Assembly (NCBI GenBank): GCA_033032175.1
Contig: CM065311.1
Coordinates: 2,659,190-2,723,189, forward strand
DNA from: Saturnia japonica
Lineage: Eukaryota; Arthropoda; Insecta; Lepidoptera; Saturniidae
Length of the DNA: 64,000 bases
Direction of reading: 5' to 3'
The notes under the pieces are model-generated. The model was not told where the DNA came from. It did not search any database and worked only from the letters and a program-made list of their open reading frames with translations. Below, in pieces: positions 11,778-23,543 of the stretch (the stretch's first letter is position 1; the number at the start of each line of letters is the position of its first letter). The translations under genes and the position numbers were made by a program.

Positions 11778-14700
11778 TTAGTCGTTGCCAGGTAGAGGAC
11801 AGAGTTTCACTAAAGGCCTTTGTAAAAGACCTGTCTGGGTCTTGACCGTGGCAACGCGAGAAATGCCGTCTTTCCCCGGGTGTAATCGCACGACACGAGC
11901 GAGCGGCCATTTAAGGGGTTTAGCTTGTTCATCTTTAACTAAAACCAGCGATCCTAGTTTAAGTTCTGAGGTGCTGGTGTGCCATTTAGAACGCTGATTT
12001 AGAGTATGCAAATATTCCGTATACCATCGCTTCCAGAAATCTTGATGGAGTCTTTGCAACAGTTGCCAACGATTCAAACAACTCAAACGGACATCGGATA
12101 AATCTGATTCGGGAAGCGAGGTAAGCGGTTCCAAAGTGAGGAAGTGAACAGGGGTCAATACAGCCAAATCGTTGGGATCCGACCCCATTTCGCATAAGGG
12201 GCGCGAATTGAGTAAAGCCTCAATTTGTTTTGCTAAAGTTAAAAATTCTTCATAAGTTAAAATTTGATAGCCAACAACACGAGCGAGATGCGTTTTGAAG
12301 GATTTTATGTTTGCCTCCCAAAGACCACCGAAGTGTGGTGCAGCAGGGGGCTTAAAGCTAAATTCAATCGTCTCAGACGAAGCCGCCTGTTGCATAAGGG
12401 TTAGCAATATGTTATGAGCGCCAACGAAATTCGTACCGTGGTCGCAGTGAATGCGCTGGCAACGGCCTCGGCGAGCCATAAATCTACGAAGAGCGCCAAG
12501 AAAGGCCTCGCTTGTTAACCCTACGACAAGCTCAATATGTATCGCCTTGGTGGCGAAGCATATGAAGAGGCAAATATATGTCTTAAAGGTCCTAGCACCG
12601 CGATAGCGTTGTACATATGTTGGAAAGGGACCTGCGAAATCAATACCGATGCACGAAAAAGGCTTAAGTTGCGAAACCCTCAACTTAGGGAGGTCTGCCA
12701 TGCGAGGTATGACAGGCCTTGGATTGGTGCGATAGCATTTGATACATTTAGATAATCTATTACGGATGGCACGACGAGGCGACAAAATCCAAAAGTTTTG
12801 TGTGCCAACAGAAAATTGAGGGTGCGAAGCCTTGGATGTAGATTATCGTTATGACACTGATCGATAATAATCGATGTGAGACGATGTTGACGAGGTAACA
12901 ACAGAGGGTGCTTGGAATCATAATCTAGATCCGAATGAGTGAGTCTACCGCCCACCCTGACGAGACCATCTTTGTCAAGAAACGGATTTAATTTTTGTAG
13001 TGGCTTGGGTAAAAGCAACCCCTTTTCCAAGCCTTGAATCTCGCTTGCAAAGCTCGAAGTTTGAGCGATTTTGACCAAAGTCAACAACGATTATTTGAGC
13101 TCTGAAGAGACAAGATGACCTGATTTACGATTATTAGAGTTGCAACAATTGTAGACGAAATGATGGAGATAAGCGACAATTCGTTGAATCTTCCTAAGAC
13201 TTGAGTACCTGTCCAGAAACTCATCAAAACTATCGACAGTGACGAAGAGAGCTATGTCAGAATTACGCTATTCCGAAATTATATCACTGGAATCCTCAAA
13301 CGAAAACGATGAAATTGGCCAGCCATCGGGCTCACAAAGCAACCACGGAGGTCCATGCCACCACGATGAGTAGCCAAGAAGTTCGCTGATTGTAAGTCCG
13401 CGACTTGCGCAATCTGCCGGGTTGTCAGAAGAGCGAACATGTTGCCAACAAGAAGGTGAAACGATTTCATGTATGTGACTCACACGATTGCTCACGTAAG
13501 TCTTCCATCGAGAGGAGGGTGACTTTAACCACGCCAGAGTCACTGTTGAGTCAGACCAGCAAAAAATACCATCGACACGTATCTTATCAGCGAACACAGT
13601 TTGAACATATGCGACAAGATCTGCCAAGAGAACTGCAGCGCATAGTTCTAAGCGAGGAATAGAAATTCTTTTTAGAGGAGCAACTTTAGAACGAGCGATA
13701 ATCAGGTGGGTAGTGACGCGATCGTCTCCTTGCTCAATACGAAAATATACGACGGCTGCGTAGCCTAACTCAGAGGCATCGCAAAAACCGTGTATCTGTA
13801 ATTTGATGGAGTTCAATGCGGGAACGAAACGAGAAATTGCTAAAGACGACAAAGCATTGAATTCCACACGATAGCGGGACCAGGTTTGAACAATTGAATC
13901 AGGTGCAACCTCATCCCAGTTCAAACCGAGACTCCAAAGTTTCTGCACTATGCACTTAAATGTAAAGGTAAGTGGGGTTAGGAAACCGAGGGGATCGAAG
14001 ATGCGAGCTAATTCCGAGAGGATGATGCGCTTGGTGCATTGTTGATGTAAAGATGTCACAGTGAAAAAGAAAGCATCCACGTTTGTATGCCACTCTAAAC
14101 CAAGTACTACTACCGACGGGGAAGATTCTGAGCTGAATGTCAGCGAATCACGAGCATCGTGCCTATGTTCAGATGGAATACCTTCAAGCAAAGCAGGACT
14201 GTTACTAGTCCATTTCCTTAGCTCGAAACCTCCCTTGCTAATGATGTCACTTATGTCTTTCATTAACTCACGAGCCGAAATAAGTGAGTCAGCCCTGGTT
14301 ACGACATCATCCACATACATGTCACTCCTAAGTGCAGTCACAGCGAAATGACGATTATTTCCCTCGTCCTGTGCCACCTGCACTATGGTTCGAAGCGCTA
14401 AGAAGCTTGAGGAGGACATGCCATACGTGACGGTTTTAAGACGGAACTCTTGAATGGGTTCCTGAGGCGAAAATCGAAACAGAATTCTTTGGTAATTACG
14501 ATCAGTATTAGCCACCAGTATCTGGCGATACATTTGCTTAATATCGGCAGTAAAAACGACAGAATGTAAACGAAAGCGAAGAAGGATTGATTTAATATCT
14601 GATTGCAATCTTGGACCGACAAGTAGTTGTTCGTTTAGTGCGACTCCATATGCAGGCTTAGCACTAGCATCGAACACCACGCGTAGTTTTGTGGTCAAAC

Positions 14701-17026
14701 TACTTGGTTTGAGCACACAATGATGCGGTATATAATAGGTTCGATCCGAACCAATTTCATCGACCTTTTCCATATGTCCAGAATCAAGATAATCTCTTAT
14801 GAACGCATTATAGTCCTCACGAAGTTGAGAATTACGTGACAATCGTTTTTCGAGAGATAACAATCGACGATGTGCCAAACTGTAGGAATCACCAAAGGTA
14901 GGCGCGGGTGTCTTTAAAGGCAAACGGACGATATACCTTCCATTCACATCCCTGCAGTGCGTCGTATCGAATATACGTTCGCAAAGAGCATCTTCATCAC
15001 TAAGCGGTGATGATTTGGGAAGTTCATCAATTTCCCAAAATTTACGAATTTGAGAGTCTAAATCTTTAAAAGAGCAAATCATCGACTTACTAGAACTAGG
15101 TGGTATGCATGCAATATTACCCATAACTATCCAACCGAATTTGGTGTTAAAGGCTACGGGTCCATCTGACCCACAATCGAGACGTTCACCCAAAACTATC
15201 TGACAAAATACGTCAACGCCGACTAACGCGTCGATTTGCGCAGGCACGTTGAAGCTAGTGTCAGCCAGCTTAATGTTCATCAACTGTGGCCAATGAGCAA
15301 TATCTATGGTATTAGACGGCATATCACCACATATATTGGGAATAACGAGAGCTTCCAAGACTAGCTCCGGATAACCTTGTTGCCCACGGATGCGAAGTAC
15401 GGTAGAACTAGTCGCGACAGATGATGTTTGACCAATGCCCTCAACGAGTGACATGGTTTTCTTGAAGGCTAATCCTAGACGTTGGGCACACTTGTTGGTA
15501 ATAAAGTTCCTTTGGCTTCCGTTGTCTATAACGATTCGAATTGAGCGGTAATTACCAAAGTTATCTAGGACTTCAACGGAAGCAGTAGCGAGAAGCGAGA
15601 TATGCGTGGGAGAACTCGAGCCTGCCACTAATGTTTGTGAAGTCGGCGTAGATGAAGCGAGAGCTGATGCTGCGGTAGTATCTGAGACGATAGATGAAGT
15701 GGTAGGAGCTACGTTAGCATTTGACGACACCGAATTATCAAAGTGCAATGTAGTATGGTGAAGTGCGTTGCACTTAAGACAGCGACTGTTTGACGAGCAA
15801 GATTTAACCACATGACCTTGACGAAGGCAATTCACACAACGATTATGTTCCTTGACGATGGAGAATCGATCACGTGGGGTGCGATCACGATAAGTGGGAC
15901 AATTCGCTAAGGCATGCTGTGCCTTGCACAAAACACACAAGTTATCACTTGGTGTAAGTGGACTCACTATCAAAGCCTTGGCATTCGTAATAGGCGCGCG
16001 AGGGTGCCTACCATAAGAATCCTGAGGCGCGGATGCGGGAGACGTGCGCACCGTGCGGGAGTAAGATGTGGGTGAGGTTACAGCAACGGCACCAGAAGCG
16101 GCGGCGCGATGCAGTCGCACAGGGGGGCGCGCTGTACTTATCTGAGGCTCGGCAAGCTCGAGTGCTTGGCCGACCTTATTAAGATATTCCAGAAGGGAGT
16201 CAAAACTTGGTATGTCTTTATCATCGTTCTGCAATTCAAAACGTTGACGAGTATCACGATCAAGTTTATTTATTAAAAGGTAAAACAAAGGGAAATCCCA
16301 ATCTTTTACAGGTAACTTCAAATTCCTTAATACCGCGATGTTCTCCTTGAAAGTATCCACGAGACGACGTAACTCACGAGGAGAGTTCGATTTAAGAGTT
16401 ACATTTTGCAACTCCTCCCAATACCGAAAAGTTAATTTACGTTTGCATTGATAACGATCAATCAAGGCGGCTTACGCATCTAAATAATTATTTCCTGAAA
16501 GGGGAAAGCCTTTCAAAATATGAAGAGGTTCACCGGAAAGAAGCGAAATTAAAATAGAAAAACGTTCGATATTCGATAACCGTTTGTTATGATGTACGGT
16601 AGTGTTATACATGTCATAAAACGAATTCCATAATGTAATATCACCATTGAAGGTCAATAAGTTCAAACGAGGTAGTTTCACAGACAAATCATTTGTGCAT
16701 ACGTCGAGCTGCTGCCCGTCTGAATGGGAAGGTGACGTGAGTGTCGAATGAATTTCGATTATCTGAAAATATTTATTATCGAAATCGTGACGAATTTCGT
16801 CTTCCTTATCCAACTCTGAAGTATCTAATATTTCCGAACAAATTTTTAAATGTTGTGCTTCGAAACTAGCATAATAACTTTCGAGTCGACTGTACCGTGA
16901 CAAGAAAACTGGCAAACAAGATTTATCATTTTGGGCCTCTAAGGCTGATGACAAGCAGTCATCAATGCGTTTGATAGCAATGGATCGCTTTAGCTCTAAA
17001 CCACGACGAGCGGCAGCCTTTGACAT
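11778..17026 (-). pseudogene. BEL/Pao Gag-Pol polyprotein, three stops and one frameshift
   Basis: One frame runs from ATG 17026 to about 12790 with in-frame stops at 16472-16474 (TAA), 13268-13270 (TAG) and 13091-13093 (TAA). A one-base loss in a T run near 12790 then shifts to the integrase frame, which ends at 11778. Order: DUF1759-type Gag (17026-16200); Cys/His knuckles (CVLCKAQHALANC, CVNCLRQGHVVKSC) near 15930-15735; protease with IDNGSQRNFI (usual DSGSQ, so Ser to Asn) near 15540; RT with YVDD near 14310; RNase H (CDASELGYAAVVY) near 13780; integrase with an HHCC-like segment and the triad regions GIDFAGPF, CDHGTNF and HFGGLWEA, all kept. The end LVKLCPLPG is typical of BEL Pol. No envelope-like frame follows. 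Confidence 0.88.
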
Positions 17027-17446
17027 TTTAAATTACAAAATTAAACTAATAAAAATAATTTAGAACGATAAAAAATTGAATGGACTGTATATTAACGCTA
17101 ATTCAAACAATAAGTTAACCAAGTAATATTAACTAATTCGAGATTCCAAATAAATATTATTAATAATACATACAAACTATAATTTTAGTCTTAATGCTTA
17201 TTCCAATAAACATACGGAGTGATGATATTGAAATAAATTGATTAGATTTTAGATCGTTGTAATTTAGTGGTTACTGCCTACTTAATTTTGTCAAGTAATA
17301 ATGGCAGTGACAAAAAGAAAGCTATTTTTATTTTATGAAAACGATATTATTACGATATTACCACGATTACTATGTCACTTCTGACAATGAACCAGGTTAG
17401 CCGTATTCACTATGAGAAGGATCCGTGCCCGTTTGGACCAAACTTA

Positions 17447-17899
17447 TGGTTGATCCCACGCAAATATGGAACCAACCTGCGATACGAAATAAATAGCAAA
17501 TTATGATGCGAATATCCAGCGAGAGAAGTGTATGCAAAATGTCATGCCAACTCACCGGTACTGCGTTCCGTGATAATTCCTGGTCGGCGCCGACGTGGTT
17601 TTGCTATACATTATATATTCAAAGTTCCTGAGCCTCACGCACCCACTGTACACACACTGGCTTGATGACACTAAATTCTGGAGAACGTGGTTGACGAGGA
17701 ATGTCCGAGGCGAGCGACTTTGCACCGTGCGGACGCGACGGTGTAACGACGAGAGTGTATATCGCGAGAGCCGGTGGCGACAACAACAAATCGAAAACCA
17801 CCCCCACTGGATATCATAATGCTTAGCGACGAGAGATTATAATTAATAACAAACTACCTACTTTAATACGTGATGGTTCTAAATTACGCGGCTGCAACA
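17447..17899 (-). repeat. BEL/Pao 5' LTR
   Basis: 453-bp partner of 11174-11626. The Gag-Pol frame begins 420 bp inside it, at 17026. Flanked on the right by the GCCCC duplication at 17900-17904. Confidence 0.9.
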
Positions 17900-17925
17900 G
17901 CCCCCGTTTAGAATAATAATAATAA

Positions 17926-17938
17926 TATCTTCATTTTG
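17926..17938 (+). repeat. Target-site duplication of the LINE, right copy
   Basis: TATCTTCATTTTG, identical to 5916-5928, directly after the (AAT)n tail. Confidence 0.9.
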
Positions 17939-18415
17939 TATTTTCAGACAGAATATGAACCATCCTTACGTTTATTAGGTACTATTAAGTGAATCAGTAA
18001 CGATAATTCTATGCACTTTATTATATATTTCAAGGCAAATATAACACTGAAATTTATTTATGATTTAACTTTGGCATCTGCTGTGACACGCTACCTGTCT
18101 GTTTAATTATATACATATTGGGTATTTGAAAATATTAAATAACTCGACCACAGCGGGACCTGCTCCGATTTTTTTTATTCCTGAAAAGTTTTCGAGGACC
18201 GTAACGAACAAATCAAAAAAGAATTACGTATATCTATGGTTCGAATCCTGAGTTCCCTGAAATCCTTATTCGGATTCGGGATCCTTACTAACTACTAACA
18301 TTAAATAAAATCATTACTAAAATCGGTCCAGCCGTTCTCAAGTGATGCACTTACCAACGATAAGCATTTCATTTTTATTTACATAGAATATAAGTAGATA
18401 GATAGATGTCATCTA
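17939..18415. other. Intergenic DNA with old repeat debris
   Basis: No gene. The stretch around 18160-18360, including AAATCGGTCCAGCCGTTCTC, has the look of the 'query host for a base-pairing repeat' segments spread through moth genomes by Helitrons or RTE tails, but I cannot bound an element. Confidence 0.35.
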
Positions 18416-18650
18416 TCTATACATATAATAAAAAACGTAACTGATCGATGTCTGTACATAGAAGATATATGAGAAGAACTATTATTGGGGGCCTTTATCA
18501 ACGCAGTAGAACCAAAAACAATGATTGTTAGAATTTTTGTCTGTTGGTCTGTTTGCCAACGTTTGTGCGCGCTAATCTCAGAAATGGCTTAACCGATTTG
18601 GAAACGGTTTTTACTAACATATTGCGGTAAGGTTAACTTAACATTCAATG
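18416..18650 (+). mobile_element. Helitron-like 5' terminal piece
   Basis: It starts A|TCTATACATATAATAAA and continues with GTCTGTTGGTCTG and CTAATCTCAGAAATGGC, the layout seen at the left ends of non-autonomous lepidopteran Helitrons and in the pieces at 20265 and 51607. No matching CTRR end was located, so only the 5' part is claimed. Confidence 0.45.
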
Positions 18651-19418
18651 TTTGATTTACTTCAACAAGTTCATAAATAAAAAAAGTTATATCAATTTAA
18701 TAAATCACATCGTACATTTATTCGATAAAAATGCTATAAAATAACTCTTCAGTTGAATTGTCTGAAATTTTAGTTATCTGTATATTATGGTTTGTAAAAC
18801 GATGATGATTGAAACTTTTCATAAAGTTAAAAAATGGAGTTTCCAAAATTTTATATTCCTATAAAAGTTGACCTCAGATCTATGTGATAAATCATAATAA
18901 AAGGTCAGCATAGGCTGGATTTTTGCCGGTTGAATATAGCCACAGACTACTGAGAGGGTTACTACCATAGACCAATAACCAGAGGTTACTACGTATAATA
19001 TAGCCGCGCCGCTGGAAGGGGTGGCAATTCATTTCGAAAAATATTGATTCGAATCGAACTCTTATGTACCGATTCACAAAAAAAAATCGAGGTCTAAAAG
19101 ATTGATCTCCCAAAAATCGATCTTTTTCGATTCACTTTCGGATTTGTATTAACAATATAAAAATCCATAAAATAGAAAATTAAAAGGGAACCACAACAAT
19201 CGATCTTTTGTCATTTTTACCTTACTAAAGTATCAGTTATTACTTATTATAGAGACACATAGAAAAGTATAAAGAGAGAGAATTTATAATAGTTTTATAG
19301 GGAAAGAAAATACATTTCAAAAATGTATTATTATAAACTGTTGTCGTTATTTTGCTGTAGGGTAATAATTTACTGTTAGTATTTTAATTGATAAATGACA
19401 GCATAATTAAATGAATAA
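18651..19418. other. AT-rich spacer, nothing recognised
   Basis: No coding or shared repeat signal. Several short runs such as AAAAATCGA repeats near 19040-19130 look like low-complexity drift. Confidence 0.35.
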
Positions 19419-19760
19419 TCCATACCTACTAATATTATAAATGCGAAAGTGATTTTGTCTGTCCCGTCTGTTGCATTTTCATGCCCAGACCGAGAACCAA
19501 TTTTGATGAATTTTGGGATAGAGATATGTTGGACTTTGGAGAAAGACTTTGGCTACCTTATGTGGTGAAAATAGAACTTCAATGGGTGAAATAGGGGATG
19601 AAGGTTTGTACGAAGAACCCATCAAACCAATTTTGATGAATAGAGATATGTATATTGGACCTTGGGAGACGGGCCTTGGCGCAAAGATAAAACATGAAGG
19701 GGTCAAATAGGGGATGATATTTTGTATGAAGAACTCACTATTTCTCAATTTAGATATATG
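19419..19760 (+). mobile_element. Helitron-like 5' end with an internal duplicated block
   Basis: It opens A|TCCATACCTACTAATATT followed by ATAAATGCGAAAGTG and GTCTGTC, a terminus type frequent in moth Helitrons. Two related blocks follow (around 19495-19610 and 19622-19740), each with CCAATTTTGATGAAT, GAGATATG and ATAGGGGATGA. The minus-strand open frame over this region has no recognisable protein and is probably a by-product of the repeat. Confidence 0.4.
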
Positions 19761-19872
19761 AAAATTCATATTTATGCTTTTAGGAAGAAATAAAAAGGTA
19801 CCACGTTTTTGAAAAATTAATCCTCATGGTGGTACAATAAGGGATGATTAACAATACTATATACATAGAGTG

Positions 19873-20264
19873 ATAAATCCATCTATAATTTTCTTTTGGT
19901 TTGTCGTTCTTAGAGATCAGTCAGTGTTTATGCAGTAATATAGAGGGTGGTAGGGATTGCGACCACCATACAAATATTGATAAACCCATCTATGGTTTTC
20001 TTTTGGTTCATCGTGTTCAGAGATCAGTCGGGGTATATGTAATAATATAGCGGGGTGGTAGGGATCGCGACGACCATACATAGTATAATAATTAACCCAT
20101 GTATAATTTTCTTTTGTTATGTCGTATTCCGAGATCATTTATTTATATACAGTATTATAATGGGGTGTTAGGGATCGCGGCCACCATACACATAGTGATA
20201 AACACAAGTATGATTTTCTTTTGGTTTGTCGTATTCCGAGATCAATCGGTGTATTTTTCTACTA
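19873..20264 (+). repeat. Degenerate tandem repeat, about 4 units of roughly 110-120 bp
   Basis: The phrases GATTTTCTTTTGGTTTGTCG or a variant, GAGATCA, and GGTGGTAGGGATCGCGACCA recur near 19890, 20000, 20105 and 20210, each followed by CCATACA. Units differ by many substitutions. The last unit stops exactly at the Helitron start at 20265. Confidence 0.7.
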
Positions 20265-20910
20265 TCTATACTAATATAATAAAGCGGAAGAGTATTTTTG
20301 TTTGTTTGTTTAAACACGGTAATGTCGGGAACTACCCCAGTCGGATTCTAAAAAATCTTTTTGTATATGATAACCAGACTCATGGCGAATAGTATAGGCT
20401 ATCTAACATTAAGCTACAACTCTCAGCAATCCTTAATTATTGTTTTTTTTTAATCGGAAGTGGAAGCCCTTCCGAGCTGCTTTATCCACTTGCGCTGTCG
20501 TAATGGATAATGATACCTAAATACAATTTTCTACAAAAATACTGATCCTTAATACATATTAAAAAAAACGCGATAGCATATGACTGTCTCCTATACATAA
20601 GCCTCCAAAAAGATATTTTGTAACAAACAATTGTTAAAAATTAAAAATTTTTTATGAACATTATTTTTAGGCATGGCATATTAATTCTTACGAATAAAAG
20701 TTTCTTCGTCATGAAGAAAATTTTATAAATTTAAGTTTTGCTCATTATAGTATGTTATTCTGACACATAGTTTAGGAGATAATAAAAAATTTAAATAATT
20801 TGTAGGTACTTGCGACAATAACTATAATTATGATAGACTACACAGGTGCGTTGGCGTTGCGGTGTTTATTGTATAAAATTAACACACGTGAAACCATGGG
20901 GCACAGCTAG
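20265..20910 (+). mobile_element. Non-autonomous Helitron, both ends visible
   Basis: Starts with TC (TCTATACTAATATAATAAAG) and ends GGGGCACAGCTAG, a CTRR end. The flanking bases are A on the left (20264) and T on the right (20911), as expected for Helitron insertion between A and T without a target duplication. It has no coding capacity. About 210 bases of its 3' part are repeated in reverse orientation at 52480-52690, supporting the right boundary. Confidence 0.65.
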
Positions 20911-22030
20911 TATTGTAATAAGTAGGTAACACTTGTCACGGGTAGAGACCAGTGTTTGAGATAAAACCTCGACCTAGTTCAGGCGCTAGTTATGCTAGAA
21001 AACACAATTCGTAGTAGAAATTGTATGTCATAAGAATAATCAGTGACGTATAACACGCATGGGTGGCCGCGAGGCCCGTGGCACCTGGGCAGCAATCGAA
21101 AACCTAGATTCTTCAATAAATATTCAAACATTTGCTATAATGGAAAACAATAGGATGGTATTTTTTTAGAACTAACTACACTGTTAGCCTTAGTGGCCCT
21201 GAAGCCGCTGCGGCTTTTACAGCTTCACCGAACTTGGGGGCGAGCGCAGAGGGCACTCAGCCGCGAAAGTTTTGGACGACTCGCACGAGGGTGCCAGAGT
21301 GGCCGTACCTCGGCTCGGGCGGTCGTCACGCATGCGAATAGGTCGCGATCTGGCTAATTTCCCTACTCCTACAAATTCGAGCTAACTAACATATACTCAT
21401 ATGCATGTTCCTCTCCTCCAGGGAGGAAGGAGAGAAACATGCGTATGTGTATTTAGTGATCAGAAAGGTGTTTCTACACTAACTAGCGCAAAAAAAGAAA
21501 AAAAAAGTCCCTTACAGAACCCATGTACCTGTGTGGTGTGCACGTGTGTATGTTCATACGTGTGTAATGTTGTATGTGGGTAGCTAAGTGTTGCACGTAT
21601 AGTGTCACTTGTATCGCGCGGGCGGCTGCCTGACCCAAGGGCTTCACACCGAGGAACGGACCTAGGTTTGGGTTGCCGCTAGAGAGGGTGGACGTGGCTG
21701 GTGTGCGGAAACGAAGTTGACCGCCCGTCCTCTGCGGAGAGAAAGATGGTTACGCGGGCGTGGGCGCTGGCACGCTCTGTTTAGAGAGACGGTGGAATAA
21801 TACGCGTTTGCTTTTTCGACATTGTCGCCCGGATCAGTGAAGATGTTACGCGGCCGGCGTTTACGCCGACAGGCATTGGGGACCGGTACATAAGTAACTG
21901 CCGCTTTGATTGACGGATGGTAAATGAAAGTTATTATATTTTTATGGTCCCGAGTAGGTATCCTAGGCGGATCGCTACGTCACTGGCTCACTGTGTAAGT
22001 TCTCAACTGCAATTTCAAATGAATCATTGA
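20911..22030. other. GC-rich, CpG-bearing block of unknown origin (core 21060-21900)
   Basis: Base composition changes sharply from the AT-rich surroundings to a GC-rich stretch containing many CG dinucleotides, for example near 21240-21340 and 21610-21880. Open frames on either strand are short and match nothing I recognise. A short inverted pair, CATATGCATGTTCCTCTCC and its complement around 21395-21450, is present. It may be a LINE leader, a satellite piece or a real CpG island; the sequence alone does not decide. Confidence 0.4.
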
Positions 22031-22270
22031 TGACTCAGTGGTAGGATGTACCGACACCGCGTCGATCGACGTGAGTTCGAATCCCTACAATAAGCCAGAG
22101 CATTCGGTGAAGGAGAACATCGCGATGAAACCATAAAGCATGGTGGTAGGGCTCCTAATGCCCGCCACGTCCCTCAATTTGAAAATCTGACACCAAGCAC
22201 CAATATAGGTGTTCCGGCAGCAACATTTGAGGCCACTAGGCTTAGCGTGTTAAAACGTTTTGGTTAAGAA
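22031..22270 (+). repeat. tRNA-derived SINE, family 1 (plus copy)
   Basis: Same family as 4590-4866 but on the opposite strand. It has an A-box-like GACTCAGTGGTAGGATG, then GTGAGTTCGAATCCCTACAA (B box), then the shared body GGTGAAGGA, GCATGGTGGTAGGGC, AATGCCCGCCACG and ATAGGTGTTCCGGCAGC. Confidence 0.7.
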
Positions 22271-23543
22271 TTAAAAAAATAAAACGTTTATCTGCACAGT
22301 GTAATTTATTACTACAAAATTCATAATGATAACATACTATTATAGTAAAACCAGTTATAACTATCGATTTGCCCTATCACAGCTCTCTTATTATTATTTC
22401 TTACTAGCTGTACCTCACAGCCTCATCTGTGTTCAATTATTTATTCGATGAACTCTCCACCGCGCCACGCTTTCAACGACTGGATTTAGCCTATCGATGT
22501 TCAGTCCTATCTCACTTCTCATATTTTCCTACAGTATATCAGATTCCTTGACGTTCATGGCTTCTGCTCAGTTTCTTAGGCTCGTAGCGAGAAGTTCCAT
22601 AGCTTCATCATTAAATCTATATAATTGTATATAAATGAATGTTTGTATGTACGTTTCATGGATAAGCTAAAACGGCTGGAGCGTTTTTGATAAAATTTTC
22701 ATAAAATGTTCATATTCACCCACAGGGTGATCCTGTAAAGTTTAGTAGCAATCGGATCCAAAAAATGTTTTGCTAGTAGACTATAAAATATGACCAAATT
22801 AATTACTCTGTTATACTACTAAGTCACTTCATGTTTTGTGTACATATCATCATATGTTTGGCATAGATAAATAGGAAACTTATTAAAATGTAATAATGTT
22901 TTTATTGATACATCATATATAATTTCAATCGGAATGTGAAAAGGATTTTACTAAAAATTTACATGTAAAAATAAAACTGATAATATTGCAACACAATATT
23001 TTACTAAAACTAGATCACAGCTGAACAACAATTATCTACCTATTACAGTTCTACATTAAATTCGTAAATCAAGATGAAAAATTATTTCTACATAATATGT
23101 ACTGATTAAAACATTTAATTACATTGCAACAATAAAAATATACAATGTTTCCAAGTAATAAAATATATCTTTTATTGCAGTACAAACACTTTTGTAAGAC
23201 AAATTGTTCTACAAGGGTATGGTGATAAGTGTTAATCGTTGTTTAATGTTAACTATACTGGATTTTTTTAATATAAAGCCCTTGATAGGTATAGAAATTA
23301 TAGCTATATTAATATAACCACATAACAATGAAAATTTTCTTATCACTGCAATTTCAAAAGATGTTCAAACAATACTTAACTAAAACAACAAATCAATTTC
23401 GTTTTTTTTTTCACTTGTATTATGATATGTTATTGAGTAAATATTGTCAAATAGTACTAATGTGGATAGTTTTTATGTAAGTAAAAATTATTTATTGATT
23501 TTAAATTGTTAACTAATTGAATAATATCTATGAAATATTTTAT
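22271..23543. other. AT-rich DNA downstream of the NDUFAF2 gene
   Basis: Mostly AT-rich, with a possible old repeat piece at 22620-22750 (GTATGTACGTTTCATGGATAAGC). The AATAAA signal for the NDUFAF2 transcript (TTTATT on the plus strand) is at 23491-23496, 48 bases past the stop codon. No other gene seen. Confidence 0.45.

Larger units (their letters stand above)
11174..17899 (-). mobile_element. BEL/Pao LTR retrotransposon inserted in the LINE 3' UTR
   Basis: Two 453-bp direct repeats bound the element, each starting TGTTGCAGCC and ending GATCAACCA on the minus strand. A 5-bp target duplication GCCCC lies at 11169-11173 and 17900-17904. The internal region carries one Gag-Pol in BEL order. 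By eye the two LTRs differ at about 8 of 453 positions, so the insertion is fairly young. Just inside the 5' LTR, the minus-strand sequence TGGTCCAAACGGGCACGG starts with TGG and could be a primer-binding site, but I could not assign the tRNA. Confidence 0.92.
5929..17925 (+). mobile_element. RNase H-bearing non-LTR retrotransposon (LOA/I-like), split by a BEL/Pao element
   Basis: The element begins with a GC-rich 5' leader (5929-6224), then ORF1 (6225-7497), ORF2 (7488-11103) and a short 3' UTR, and ends in (AAT)n at 17912-17925. A 13-bp target duplication (TATCTTCATTTTG) brackets 5929-17925. Bases 11174-17904 are a nested BEL/Pao insertion plus one copy of its 5-bp duplication; removing them leaves a 5,266-bp element that looks full length. 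ORF2 carries endonuclease, reverse transcriptase and RNase H, which fits the LOA or I groups rather than R1 or Jockey. All frames are damaged. Confidence 0.88.

Noticed and set aside
13268..14622. Small plus-strand genes inside the BEL/Pao element
   Set aside because: They are antisense shadows of the reverse transcriptase and RNase H region.
11778..17899. An envelope gene that would make the BEL/Pao element a retrovirus-like agent
   Set aside because: Pol ends about 150 bases before the 3' LTR, leaving no room for an envelope frame.
19873..20264. A CRISPR array
   Set aside because: Units are long, degenerate and contiguous, without constant repeats and unique spacers; the DNA is eukaryotic.
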